DNA of 64,000 nucleotides from Flabesymbios commensalis. Taxonomy: Eukaryota > Annelida > Polychaeta > Terebellida > Flabelligeridae. A program made the position numbers and the translations under genes. The DNA is taken from assembly GCA_964017125.1 (NCBI GenBank), contig OZ024909.1, positions 55,941,122 through 56,005,121 on the forward strand. Direction: 5' to 3'. The stretch's first letter is position 1. Every line of letters starts with the position of its first letter. The notes below the pieces were generated by a model that was not told where the DNA came from, made no database searches, and worked only from the letters and a program-made list of their open reading frames with translations. Shown in pieces: positions 10,550 to 21,735 of this stretch.

Positions 10550-10790
10550 TTGACCCTTCCAGCACTGAAATATTGTTGTATAAACCATGGGGACGGAATA
10601 GGTTTTTTCAATTTGAAATAATCGCAAATGTCTTTTTTAGCTCCTTCCGCTTGATTTATATACCTATGTCATGGGTCTACGGCCGTTAGAAATATTTTTA
10701 ATATTTCAGTGCGTCTTTATACGTCAGAATCTGACGTCTACAGACGTCAGATTCTGACGTATAAAGACGGCCCCCGCACTGAAAGGGTAA
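10550..10790 (+). mobile_element. Family B piggyBac-type MITE, copy 3
   Basis: It opens TTGACCCTTCCAGCACTGAAATATTG and closes GCACTGAAAGGGTAA. The GACGTCAGA nested hairpin with TTTATACGTC flanks lies at about 10716-10772. Confidence 0.8.
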
Positions 10791-11182
10791 TGTTGATCCA
10801 AGGAATTATTCCGCCATAGTGCCTGCCCACGTCTACAAGAGCAACGGCAAATAACACATATAAAAGAGCGGAAAGTGCACTTGAGATGCCTCCGAGATCA
10901 CATAAAATCACACAAAATCTTCCTTCAGACGTTCCGCCGGTCTGCTCTTTCTTGTGATAATGTGTTTTAGGTGTGAAACGAGATGACTGATATAAATGTT
11001 GGTTTAATGTTAGGCCAACGTCGCAGACCGTGCTAAGAAAATTGTTGCCATGCGGAAGATCTGGGGCTCAATTCCCATCTTAAAGTATTTATCTGTCGCT
11101 ACAAATTGGGACATCATGCACTGATGGCGGCTCTGCCACGATATTGTGGCTCAACATCCTTACCCAAGAACTCTAATATCGC
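10791..11182. other. Half family A element and a tRNA-like B box
   Basis: AATGTTGGTTTAATGTTAGGCC...AACGTCGCAGACC (about 10997-11030) is a left arm of family A without its partner. GGGGCTCAATTCCC near 11063 resembles a Pol III B box, so a worn SINE is possible. Confidence 0.35.
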
Positions 11183-11309
11183 TTAGCCCTAACGCTGAAA
11201 TAATTGTGTATAAACCATGGGGACTAAAGGGGGTTTTTTCGATTTGAAATCATCATAAATGTCGTAGTTTGCTCTTTCCGCTTCATTTGAATACCTATGT
11301 TATGGGTTG
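11183..11309 (+). mobile_element. Family B MITE, truncated copy 4
   Basis: Only the hairpin-free left portion is present, from AGCCCTAACGCTGAAATAAT to ACCTATGTTATGGGTTG. The hairpin end is missing. Confidence 0.7.
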
Positions 11310-11629
11310 AAGCGATACAAAAAGTGGGCCTAATTCAAGGCTTCTCTTGCGATAGAAAAAATAAAAGATGATGTTTGCCTGACATATTCAACAAATTGGT
11401 GTGTGCGATTGTACAAAGTCATAATACATAAAGTATTATACAGTTCGGGTTCTCAAGGGATTTATAACCTGATAACGGGCCTGAACCCTATTTTCTACTG
11501 TTTCTGGAATATGGAAAAGCTCTGGGAAAGATTGCGCTCTATGATGTACTACATCTGAATATAAAATAGGCATGTGGCATCGCTCACTTAATCTTTGCCT
11601 AATTAATTGTATCTTATACAGTACATGTA
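11310..11629. other. No recognisable feature
   Basis: About 320 bp of AT-rich sequence before the large microsatellite. Confidence 0.45.
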
Positions 11630-12137
11630 TAGGTAGGTAGGTAGGTAGGTAGGTAGGTAGGTAGGTAGGTAGGTAGGTAGGTAGGTAGGTAGGTAGGTAG
11701 GTAGGTAGGTAGGTAGGTAGGTAGGTAGGTAGGTAGGTAGGTAGGTAGGTAGGTAGGTAGGTAGGTAGGTAGGTAGGTAGGTAGGTAGGTAGGTAGGTAG
11801 GTAGGTAGGTAGGTAGGTAGGTAGGTAGGTAGGTAGGTAGGTAGGTAGGTAGGTAGGTAGGTAGGTAGGTAGGTAGGTAGGTAGGTAGGTAGGTAGGTAG
11901 GTAGGTAGGTAGGTAGGTAGGTAGGTAGGTAGGTAGGTAGGTAGGTAGGTAGGTAGGTAGGTAGGTAGGTGGGTGGGTAGGTGGGTGGGTGGGTAGGTAG
12001 GTAGGTAGGTAGGTAGGGAGTTAGGTAGGTAGGTAGGTAGGTAGGTAGGTAGGTAGGTAGGTAGGTAGGTAGGTAGGTAGGTAGGTAGGTAGGTAGGTAG
12101 GTAGGTAGGTAGGTAGGTAGGTGGGTAGGTAGGTAGG
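11630..12137. repeat. (TAGG)n microsatellite, about 508 bp
   Basis: About 127 tetranucleotide units, almost perfect apart from one cluster of variants (11968-12022). That cluster includes closely spaced GGG runs that could form a G-quadruplex. The purity of the rest suggests recent expansion. Confidence 0.97.
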
Positions 12138-12520
12138 CTATTGTTGAAGAGTAAATTAATTTGTTTTTTACGTCGCTTTCTGAACTTTTGTAGAGCTCAT
12201 TGGGAGCTAAATGTTAATACTGTCGATGCGGTATCTGTTCAGAACATATCTAAGCAAAAGTGAAGAAAGTTAGTGATAAGTAAATGGTTAAAATAATCCA
12301 TAGAATGTACATGTACAGCAAGAGAGCACAAATGATGGCTTGGAAATACTGGTGATTTGGTGCAGAGAAACAGCTGTTGCCAAGAATGTCAATGGGTCAC
12401 GGGTTCAAATCCAAGCGGGAAGCAGTGCGATGCAATAAAGGTTGACAATAAAGGTTGACAAACACGAACAGTTGACCCAAATATGAATTAATGCTGGGTC
12501 AACGTGGGAGAAGGCGGGTC
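12138..12520. other. Worn repeat fragments: tRNA-like B box and family A remnant
   Basis: GGGTTCAAATCCAAGCGGG (about 12400) matches a B box and GATTTGGTGCAGAGAAAC upstream could be a worn A box, so a SINE head remnant is possible. ACACGAACAGTTGACCCAAA to GCGGGTCAACAT (12462-12521) looks like a decayed family A palindrome. Confidence 0.35.
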
Positions 12521-12521
12521 A

Positions 12522-12702
12522 ACATAAAACCTTTCAGCGTTGAAAGATTAAATATTTATAATGGCTGTAGACCCATAACATACTATGTATTCAAATGAAG
12601 CGGAAATATCTAACCAAGACATTTATGAAGATTTCAAACTGAAAAAAACATTCGGTCTCTTTGGTATGAATAAAAATATTTTTAGCGTTTTAAGAGTTAA
12701 TA
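12522..12702 (-). mobile_element. Family B MITE, copy 5, hairpin largely lost
   Basis: Reverse orientation. CCTTTCAGCGTTGAAAGATTAAA replaces the hairpin end. The body (ATTCAAATGAAGCGGAAA, TTTCAAACTGAAAAAAACATT) and the far end (TTTTAGCGTTTTAAGAGTTAA) are family B. Confidence 0.65.
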
Positions 12703-12725
12703 AAAATTGTACCAATATTATTTTT

Positions 12726-12797
12726 CCCCTTAGATATGAAAGGGTGTATCTGCCACTTTGCAAAGTGGTAGATACCCCCTTTTATATCCAAAGGGAC
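12726..12797. mobile_element. Family F hairpin, copy 1
   Basis: CCCCTTAGATATGAAAGGG...CTGCCACTTTG pairs with CAAAGTGGTAG...TATCCAAAGGGA. It shares its core with all family F copies and the GATATGAAAGGGTGTATCTG arm with copies at 18925 and 20431. Confidence 0.85.
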
Positions 12798-13536
12798 TAT
12801 ATAGTGTTTGCTGGGTCTCTATCAATTACTACACCGTTATATTACTATACAAAGCACAGGTAAAATAATACGTTAAATTGTAATTCCTCTTTTTATCAGT
12901 CATTCCACCTAACTGCGTCATTAATGATGATAAACAAAGAAATGTCCTCCACTTCAATTCAGTCGGATTGCAATCGCTGTGATTACAGTACTGTAACTCA
13001 ATAAAAGTATTTATGAAATTAAATTTAAAATTAAATACATTATTGTTACACTAGCTTATAAATCGTTAGCAATCTAACTACGTTTGAGAAAAATCTTACT
13101 CCAGAATGATAGACGATTATATTTGAAGTGAACTACTGTTATAATAATAATAATAGGATCAGTATTTAAATGGTCATGTCTCATGATGCATAACAAAAAA
13201 AAGAAGTCCATCAAAAAACATAGATGCGATCCGTGCAAGTAAATAAAATATGTATGAATGTTTGCTTTATTATTGACTGTACTGGAACAGCTGAGAAGTA
13301 CAGCTCCTTTCAACCAAAAAAACACCATGGAGTTCAGAAGTATTGATTCACGTCAATATGCTCCTCCAAAACACGTAAGCAATGATTTTCAAAACGAATC
13401 GTAATTAGGATAATCATGATAAAAGTTACTCAATTTCCACATGTTTATGCTTCGACACGTTTAGCTTATACTTATTTAAATTTATTCCAGCCACCATGGG
13501 CTATTTACCAAACAGAACACCGGTCACAATGAATTA
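12798..13536. other. No recognisable feature
   Basis: AT-rich unique-looking sequence with a short (ATA)n run near 13141. No gene model is supported. Confidence 0.45.
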
Positions 13537-13739
13537 TTAACCCTTAAAGCGCTGAAACATTTTGTATAAATAATGGAGACCAAAGGTTTTTTTTCAATTT
13601 GTAATATTTATAAATGTCTTTAAAAACTATGTCATGGGTCTACGGCCATTATAAATGTTATTATGTTTTTTAGTGCGGTGATCGATTTTAGACGTCAGAA
13701 TTTGACGTCTACAGTCGACTCCCGGGCTGAAAGGGTTAA
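13537..13739 (+). mobile_element. Family B piggyBac-type MITE, copy 6, shortened hairpin
   Basis: TTAACCCTTAAAGCGCTGAAACAT at the left and GGGCTGAAAGGGTTAA at the right, TTAA on both sides. The hairpin is reduced (GACGTCAGAATTTGACGTCTACAG then GTCGACTCCCG). Confidence 0.8.
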
Positions 13740-15674
13740 TACCACAAAGAGCAATGCGAATATATATACCTGTACTTGTTGTAACTCGCATCCGCTTCAG
13801 CATCTCAAAACGAATGAGAATTTGATTGCACATTCAAGAGAAATTATGTCTGCTTTATTAATCGGATCCCGCAGGCCTATGATTGTGAAAAATTAATCTC
13901 CTACTCGGGACTTGTTTGTTTATTGATTTGGATCAGGAGGGCGGCGGGTTTATCTCACCACATAACCTGGTCCACATATTGTAACATGTAAAATATGGCT
14001 GGCCCTGATAAAACATACATTGTACTACACGAGGGTGGCATTGTGTTTGGAGGGAATTATTGCTGTATGTCACGCAATATATGAAGTCTTGAGCCATTTA
14101 ACAACTAGTCGTGTGATTTGTCAAATTGTTTTCTAGCACTACTAGAAATACATAATGGCAGACTCTTTGGCGCCTCAATTGTGGTAATATTTCACCGTGC
14201 TTACAATACCTTTCTTGTGCTCATCCTACATGTGTAAAACCAAGGACATTTTATATATCTACAGACAATGTTGTTGATAAAAGTTTCACAAACTATTTTT
14301 AATTTGGTGCTATGAATGATGTAAATTAGTGTACATATGCAAAATATAATGTACTTATAATAACCATGTGTAGTCAAATTTTGGTGGAAAAAAAAATTGA
14401 CTTTTACTTTAGCTTCTCTGTCTAACAAATTGACAGCGATGGAACAAATGAAATAACACAAAAGATTGTATTATTATGAAATAAATTTTCTAGATATTAC
14501 ACAACCTTGAAATAGCAAATGGTGATTATCCTTTTAGTTCTTCGACTGTCATCTATAAAGGAACCAAAATAACACATGGTTCATGTCAAATGAAGAAGAG
14601 TATACCTAATGTTGTCTAATCAAATCGGTACATTCCCCTGCATGTTAAGGTGCTACCCCACCAGTAGGTAGACAATTTAGAAGTCTAGGTCTGTGACCTT
14701 ACATGTATTAAGTCTGTTTACATGCGTGTGTGGGTGTTATAAGCCATGCCGTAATGACTGCCTGCCACCATCACCCAATTAAAAAACTCCATGTTTACCG
14801 CATCAACCGTCTCAACGCCACTGATAGCGTTTGTTCACATATCTGATATTATCACTTCAAATAGTACCTTTTCAAAGTTAAATCGTGTATTCAATCATTG
14901 AAAAAACACAACAAAATATTTGTAATAATAATTAAGTTAAAAATCACCAGCCTGAAGTTACAAAATTGTGAATAATTCCCACTGACTATAACGCTGTCCC
15001 AACATTCAGCCAACATAGAATTAATGCATGATGTTTGCAGAGAGACTCGTCACGCTGCGCCAGAACAGAAGAGATATAAGGTTGTCATCCCACTGTACCA
15101 ATGTTCGTCCCTCTCAAATAGGCCTATATCAAGAATATATTCTTGCCTATAGATACGTATTTCGGCTGAGAGTGGTCATTTTTACCGCAGTCTCAATTGG
15201 CTCATTTTTATACTAGAATAGTCATGCAATATTGCACAAATATTATATTAGCATTACATTCAAGAGAAATTTCCTTCAATCGATCATATAAATGACTCAT
15301 TAAAGTAAAGAATTTAGATGTAGTAAAGAGTGACCTTTGACAGTCGTAATTTCAATTGTGCCAGCATGAATGGCTTTAGTGATGTTATATTTTTGATAAC
15401 GTCTTTAAATTCAACCTAAATATTGTTTACATATTTTTGTTTTACTCATTTTTTACACATTTTTAACTAGAAAAAATGCGTAGATCCTTCTAACAACAGT
15501 TCTACATTTTCAGCTCATAGTCAGTGGTGTAACTTCATTGGTGTTATTTTCCAGGTTGTTGACAAAATAATTAGTAATATGAAGTGAGGGGTGAGGTGAA
15601 ATCTTTTAGAAGTTGTGAGTCGCGTGAGCGAGACAAAAGGGGGTGCAGAAAATTCCAATAACTTAACTTGGAGA
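13740..15674. other. About 1.9 kb without recognisable features
   Basis: AT-rich sequence. Short frames are random-looking and no repeat family of the window is seen. It could be intergenic or intronic. Confidence 0.45.
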
Positions 15675-15712
15675 TTAACCCTTGTGCTGCTACGCCCGTA
15701 TTTATACGGTTT
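15675..15712 (+). mobile_element. Family E end fragment
   Basis: TTAACCCTTGTGCTGCTACG...CGTATTTATACGG matches the end of the family E element at 61387. The other end and the hairpin are not found nearby. Confidence 0.45.
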
Positions 15713-16298
15713 CAAGCAAATTTTAATCCAGATAATAATATGTCTTATCGGATGATATAGTCTGTGGTAGATGATCAGCTAGTCATATAATTCAATTTAG
15801 AAGATGTGTATTTTCAAAAATATATAAATATTGAAAAGGAAAACTAAAACTAGACGCATGTAAATATGATGCCATCAATGTAGACTTTAACATATTTAAA
15901 AAAAACAAACAAATATACGTCTTTAAGCATATAATCCACATAGCATCAACACCCTTTGTTGAATGGCCAGTTAGTCCACTCCCACCCAGTGTGAGGGGGG
16001 CTCTCAAAATTCATTTTGTCAATACGATTACTTGACTGCGTAATAAAGACAGTACACCCCTCGCTCACGGTCACTTACATGTTGGGGCCGCCAGACGAAG
16101 ATTATTATGGAGATCTCTCCACATGTCTCTGTGATATCAGCAACAATACGTTCACGCCATTGTCGACTAGTTGTTTTAATTATTTAAGCGCAATTTACAG
16201 CTATAAAAAACATAGATATATCCTAAATTGAATTATTGGATTACCTGAGCACCTACCACTAAATATTTATGTGGCATTTAGTTTGATTCGTAAATTAC
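15713..16298. other. No recognisable feature
   Basis: About 0.6 kb of unique-looking sequence. Open frames on both strands lack recognisable content. Confidence 0.45.
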
Positions 16299-16485
16299 TT
16301 AACTCTTACAGTGCGGGGATCGACTTTAGACGTCAAAATCTGACGTCTGTAGACGTCAGATTCTGACGTTTAAAGTCAATCCCCGCACTGTAAGAGTATA
16401 CCAATAATACATAGGTATTCAAATGAAGCAGAAAAAGCTAACTAAAACATTTATGATGATTTCAAATTTGAAAAAACTCTTTGGT
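16299..16485 (-). mobile_element. Family B MITE, copy 7, 3' truncated
   Basis: Reverse orientation. It starts TTAACTCTTACAGTGCGGGGATCG, then the GACGTC hairpin (16328-16372), then the body to TTTGAAAAAACTCTTTGG. The far end is missing. Confidence 0.75.
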
Positions 16486-16878
16486 TTCTTGGTAGATTAA
16501 AAACACGTCTTTAGGATTAAAAACACGTATTATATACTGAATACAGAACAAGGGTTACCAACTTACCAGTAATCATTAAAGCACATAATTAAATCCTCCC
16601 TCGCTTAAGTTGCAAATTGACTTGTTTAAACTGATCATTTTCTAAGCAAACGCGGTGCACTCGGCTGATTAAACACATTTCACCAATATAAATGGGTGAC
16701 AGAAAGAAAGTAACATTCCGCACTACCCCCGCCCACCGACTTGATATGTGTATATAATATCCCTAGCTTAATGTAAATGCCAAAGAAATGACACTTGTGA
16801 GAGACCTTCCAAGGCACATATTGCAGACGGTGAGTCAGCATTCTGACAGCACTGGTTTACAATCTCGTGCTTTCTAGG
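16486..16878. other. No recognisable feature
   Basis: Unique-looking sequence of about 390 bp. Confidence 0.4.
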
Positions 16879-16990
16879 GCCCAGCAAACACAAGACGTTT
16901 AAGCAGTGTTGCTTAAATGTTGGTCCACCGTCTGCGACGCTGGCCCAGCATTAAAACAATAGTGGTTTAACATCTTGTGTTGCTTGGTAG
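16879..16990. mobile_element. Family A palindrome
   Basis: CCCAGCAAACACAAGACGTTT at the left and ACATCTTGTGTTGCTTGG at the right. Arms are AGCAGTGTTGCTTAAATGTTGG and a diverged complement, centre CCGTCTGCGACGCTGG. Confidence 0.8.
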
Positions 16991-17020
16991 GAAAAACAGT
17001 ATATTCAGGTTATAGACTGC

Positions 17021-17508
17021 TTGCACGAGTTTGCGCAGTGAACAATTGTCTGATTAAAACAGTTCCGAGTTGCTCACTGTGTGGCGTGTTGTCATTGTTA
17101 AGTGTGTAAATGAAATGAAATGAATCGGGCTTTAGGCCACCTTTGTGCACATATAGGGGAAACTGGACCAGGAAAACCTCCTGAGGATGGTGAGATGATT
17201 GAGATGACACTGTCCTCCAGACACAGGATTCGAAATTCGAGCCCTGGCGGTCTGAGGCCGAGCACGCTACCTCTCGGTCACGGAGGCTCCCCACAATACT
17301 GACTTTCACACGTGGATGGGGAAGAAACATTTTGTTTCTTTCAAACCGCCGAGACCGGGAACCGAACCCCGAACTCTGGCGTGAAATGCAGCGGTGCTAA
17401 CCACTACCCTAGGGCCCCCGCCCGTTAATAACAGTTGTCTGATTAAAACAGTTCAGCGTTGCTCATCGTGTGGCGTGTTGTTATTGAAAAAGGTGTATTT
17501 CAGCGTAT
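17021..17508 (+). repeat. Tandem pair of a 70-bp repeat (family H), split by a SINE
   Basis: GCACGAGTTTGCGCAGTGAAC starts the first copy. AAAACAGTTC...CTCACTGTGTGGCGTGTTG occurs at about 17055-17092 and again at 17443-17481. The same pair without the SINE is seen, inverted, at 33079-33241. Confidence 0.75.
17109..17424 (-). mobile_element. Dimeric tRNA-type SINE, copy 1
   Basis: Read on the minus strand, it starts GGGCGGGGGCCCTAGGG and TAGTGGTTAGCACCGCTGC, followed by a B box (GGGTTCGGTTCCC). A second tRNA-like module follows (GTGACCGAGAGGTAGCG, CTCGAATTTCGAATCCTG). The 3' end has CCCGATTCATTTCATTTCATTT. It sits between two direct copies of family H. Frames through it, shared with the copy at 28781, are not genes. 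Confidence 0.85.
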
Positions 17509-18924
17509 TCTACATGTCTATCATGTCTGCCCACGTAGGTGATGACTGATGTCACTGCGGAACTAGGACAGACTATATCGACCTCTAGGAGCCAGAAAGT
17601 CGAGCATCCCACTGAAATGAGTGGCAGATGACACTCTGGCTACTAGAGTCAATTTATTTTACATCACAGAGCGAAAACCGCGGCGTATGTATCTATGTGG
17701 ACATAGGCATGTTGCGGATATTTGATATTGATTGGCTTCTTCCAGGTGGAATGATTCGGTAGATTCGACCATCTGTCTCACGTATATAGTATGGCAATTA
17801 CGTTCTCAAAACTTAACATCCTGGTTTAGGTGATGAACATACTGAGATAATTCAGAAACACATAGAGTATTCAACACCCAATAAATCCAATAAATGGGGT
17901 AATGGCTCAGCCTGTCATATGAAGAAATTGTTGTTATTTGAACTAGAGAGAATACTAGAATATCGTACATGGGCCAATTCTAGAATTATTTAAGCAGACC
18001 AAACATCAAACCAATGGTGTATAGCGCAAATATGTTCAGCAAAATATATGACCGTGTGATGCGTAATGAGCAACTGGTGATTCAGCTGGGGTGGTAACAT
18101 CTAACCCCAGACCAAGACACAATCAGCTCAATATACATCCATTTATTTTAAACTAAAACCGCTACCGTAAAACCCGCTTAAAAACAGTGCTATTTCGTCC
18201 AGTTCCGACACAACAGTTCACAAATTAAATCAACATTGCCTCAATAGAAGTCTAGCGCGGTGAATCTCAACATTAGTTCGAATCCTGCTTCAACACGAAT
18301 ATTTACGGGCGTCGCAATAGATACTACATCGTGTGAGTGTAGAGGGTCCCCTATTATTCTGAAAGGCGCATAAACTAGACCAGGGATATATGCGCGGAAC
18401 ATTCTCAGTTAAGAGTCTCCAATGAAAGCGGCGCCAGCAAACACATCTGAACCAAGTTAGTATGAAGTGGACCAGCCGCGCAGATGGTGGCAGCATTGGT
18501 TCAGCATCTCGCGGTTTATCAGGGCCCTCGCGAAATCATATTCTCTAGACTTGACTAGTTGACCGGGGAAGACAGTATACATGTATACTAGCACATCCAA
18601 TTTTCTCCATCTTGATCTGGTAATACATTTTCTCGTCGCTAAACCTAACACGCCGGTAGTCCCTATGTATATACTGGCGTTCTTGCAGTGTGAAGTTATA
18701 TTACCATATATCACATGGCGCAAATTTACTATGAGGAGTCGACTGCGGGCCAACTTTCTGCACCACAAGAGGTGAAAATAGGCAGAAACCCCCTGAGAAA
18801 TCAGCGAAGTGATGGACGGAGCACAACCCCCAAGCACCCAGGATGCCGAATAAAAAATCAATGGTTGAAAAACAACACACATACGACTTACGATAATAAA
18901 TCAGATCTTTTGCACATAAATCGC
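17509..18924. other. About 1.4 kb without recognisable features
   Basis: A 141-codon frame on the minus strand (18457-18882) has no recognisable domain, signal peptide or splice support and is judged random. TAGTTCGAATCCTG near 18275 resembles a B box only weakly. Confidence 0.45.
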
Positions 18925-18997
18925 CCCCCTCAGATATGAAAGGGTGTATCTGCCACTTTGCAAAGTGGCAAATACACCCTTTCATATCCAAGGGGAT
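18925..18997. mobile_element. Family F hairpin, copy 2
   Basis: CCCCTCAGATATGAAAGGG...GCCACTTTGCAAAGTGGC...CCCTTTCATATCCAAGGGG. Arms match almost perfectly. Confidence 0.9.
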
Positions 18998-19959
18998 TAA
19001 ATGTGGAAACACGTGAAAGCACTACACAAAGTAATTCACATACTTTCTCACCACACCAAAAACGAAGACAATTCAAATGTAAAATAAAGATTTTCTCAAG
19101 TCATCAAAGTACATTTATCTATCTCTTACTATAGGTTTTTCAATACAGGTGGGTCCGCAACCATACATGCGTATTCACGACGACGTAACTGCTAGGAAGT
19201 TTCTGATTACTTATAAAGAATAAGCAGATACTGACTCTCATGTTTGCGCGACTGTTTTATTCATCAGGTATTCCTCAAAGTTACCTTTGTTTCCAGCTGT
19301 AAATGTTGTGATGTCATTCTAATGTCGAAGTGAGGTAAAAATACTCAAACACTAAGCCTATAATATAACAGCTCGAAATTTAAATAAAAGCTGATAATAT
19401 CTAATTCTTGATAAGCTGTAGCATTTTCTATTCAATTCATTTGATCAAACTAAGCCGTATACGGCAATAACTATATATGAATGCGACCTAAAAATAAGTC
19501 TGACCCTGTACTGCTTTGTCGAGCTCCACCTCGGGAGGTATTATAGGCCTATCTTCAAAAACTATCAATTTTTGGGGTGTAACATACGAAAGATTTTGCA
19601 TTTCCTGGTGGATATCCCTGAATATGCTGCTTCTTAACATCTGTAGTATGAACGTGTATGGCGTTGACCTTACACTGCAGGTCAGGTGTCACAGAATCAC
19701 TTCCTGTCAAACACGATACCAGCCGGCCAACGCTGGGCCAGCATTTCTCGTGGTGCACTTGTGAGAGGCTGTCAGAAGCCATACGTTGGGTATTAACATG
19801 GTTAACTTGCACACACCTGCCAGGACACCGCCAAGGGGCACATTTATACCCACCGGGGGCTGAGCAGGGAGTCCAAACAGCTCCCGAGCCACCAGGATAT
19901 TAGAGCGGGCACCGCGGTACCAGTCAACCTCCTGAGCACTGACATAGGTAATTTCTTTC
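18998..19959. other. No recognisable feature
   Basis: Near 19700-19770 there are faint family A words (CCGGCCAACGCTGGGCCAGCA), probably a decayed copy. The rest is unassigned. Confidence 0.4.
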
Positions 19960-20203
19960 TTCACCCTTTAACCGCCGGTGCCGCATATATTCAGGTTTTC
20001 ATTTTTTATTAGCACATTAAGTACCACATTTTAAATATGTTAAAGATAAAATGTGACATCAACCAGCAGATTTGAAAAGAGTTGACCTCCATTTTGTCAA
20101 ACCTGAATAATTTTTACTCACTTGATGTTGTGGATCGCGTCAGCAAGCCACAACATCAAGTGGGTGAAAATTCCAAATGAATAATTTGGCGGTTAAAGGG
20201 TTA
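19960..20203 (+). mobile_element. Family C-like piggyBac-type MITE, copy 2
   Basis: The left end CACCCTTTAACCGCCGGTG and right end GGCGGTTAAAGGGTTAA are inverted repeats with TTAA at the right. The hairpin at 20110-20172 is TTTTTACTCACTTGATGTTGTGG with its complement. The ends differ from other C copies (GCCGG versus GCAGG), so it may be a sister subfamily. Confidence 0.8.
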
Positions 20204-20430
20204 AAAACAAAATGTTTTATTAACAAAATGCGACCTTCTCACACAAAATGTCTATATAATTTAAATTCAAGCGTAATCACTGTATATATTATCGGTTAGT
20301 GATGCCAAGTTAATAATTTATAGCTGGAAAAAACAAATATTTCATGTAATTGAGGCATCGTATTTGAGGTGTGGAAATGCATTATTAATTTTAATTCCAA
20401 TCTTTCTACAGCAATTCGTTCCAACAACAA

Positions 20431-20510
20431 TTCGTCTCCTTAGATATGAAAGGGTGTATCTGCCACTTTGCAAAGTGGCAGATACACCCTTTCATAGCCA
20501 AGGGGACGAA
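20431..20510. mobile_element. Family F hairpin, copy 3
   Basis: TTCGTCTCCTTAGATATG...AGCCAAGGGGACGAA. An extended stem of about 80 bp including the TCGTC end typical of family F. Confidence 0.9.
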
Positions 20511-20600
20511 TTATTATCACGTCTGCCCAGTTTACCAATAATTATAATAGTACGTGGATCCCCGATCAGCTGATTAACAACATCCACAATAGCATGCAGA

Positions 20601-20710
20601 CCCAGTAAACACAAAACATTTGTATAACATTTTAACAATGTTGGACCAACGTCGAAGACGTTGGGCCGACGTTGTACAAATGTTATACAACTGTTTTGTG
20701 TTTACTGGGG
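20601..20710. mobile_element. Family A palindrome, TTTGTATAACA subfamily
   Basis: CCCAGTAAACACAAAACATTTG...TTGTACAAATGTTATACAACTG...GTGTTTACTGGG, centre GACCAACGTCGAAGACGTTGGGCC. Same subfamily as copies at 31231, 39370, 43115, 50586 and 58756. Confidence 0.92.
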
Positions 20711-21124
20711 AAGTAGGCAAAGCGATCACTTCGTTAAACGGAAAATATTTCTAAAAGACTTGATAAGATAATAATTTATTAAAAAATACAAGCATTTGTA
20801 GTTGTTCATAGATGGTTTAAGACATTGGCATGTAATGGCAAAATTATCGGTGACCTGATGTGGATGAAAATTGGAATGACACAGTCCAGTATGGCTAAGT
20901 CAATATTATGAAGAGCACCAGGCTCTATAAATGACCATGTTCTGGAGATTAGAGCAAACACACTACACAATGTAGATAGAAATTCCGTGTCTATCGTAAT
21001 TTAGAGCGTGAGTGTCAGTGAAAGAGCCATGAGAGGACTGTTGCACAGGCAATCCACAGAGCGGTCACAAACGCTCTGATTATGAGCACAAACAACCCCC
21101 AGAAACAACCACTAACCATGCTAA
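20711..21124. other. No recognisable feature
   Basis: About 0.4 kb of unique-looking sequence. Confidence 0.4.
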
Positions 21125-21326
21125 CGCGATCCACAACTTAGAGTGGCTGAAAAATCACTTTCAGTTGTGAAATTTAGCTCACATTGCATCTCATTAGCAT
21201 AGATTTGCGACAGCTACGACATCTTTCATTTTTAAAAACAGGTCACAGCCGCCACACAAGTCCTTGTAAAAGCACGTGGAATTTCACATTGGTCGATATC
21301 AGCGCTCTAGGCTGCTAGGGGTTAAA
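21125..21326. mobile_element. Decayed family C-like MITE
   Basis: GCGATCCACAACTTAGAGTGGCTGAAAAATCAC resembles a family C hairpin arm. The stretch ends GGCTGCTAGGGGTTAAAC. The left end is not clear. Confidence 0.4.
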
Positions 21327-21539
21327 CCTGAGTGAACACCAAGGGAACACCTTATTATTACGATCTCGTCAATCACTGAATCAGAAAGACATATTAGTAT
21401 AATGGCTGTGGTGGTCAACAGTCGTTGTCTGTTCTAACCCTCTAATTGGTTGTCTACGGCGTCACGACAAATATCACAACTCTGCCAAAATGCTGGCTCT
21501 ATGGTTGGCAGGCCTCGTAGAGGTCGTCTCGACCTGTTT

Positions 21540-21735
21540 CCGTCAACAATACTTAACAACAGACTATGTGTGCGAGTCTTTATAACCATTGCCATTCGTA
21601 AAGTTGTGCCCCAAAAATCCGGTGCGCGGACGATCGATTGCGCAATGAAATTAATGCATCCTTGTTTGATCAATGATTTTTATTTTATTTCAAAATGACA
21701 GATTTACATCTCATTGGAATAATGCCTTGACATGG
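21540..21735 (+). repeat. Dispersed repeat K, copy 1
   Basis: About 185 bp similar to 26116-26310. Shared words include GGTGCGCGGACGATCGATTG, TCCTTGTTTGATCAATGATT and ACATGGGGATTT. There are no terminal repeats, so its nature is unknown. Confidence 0.75.

Noticed and set aside
11630-12137. (TAGG)n as telomeric repeat
   Set aside because: The common animal telomere repeat is TTAGGG. The unit here is a tetranucleotide and the tract is internal.
17010-17330. Similar minus-strand frames at 17010-17330 and 28736-28960 that look like a conserved protein
   Set aside because: The similarity is due to the two copies of the dimeric SINE.
18457-18882. A 141-codon minus-strand frame
   Set aside because: Composition looks random, no domain, and other frames are also open nearby.
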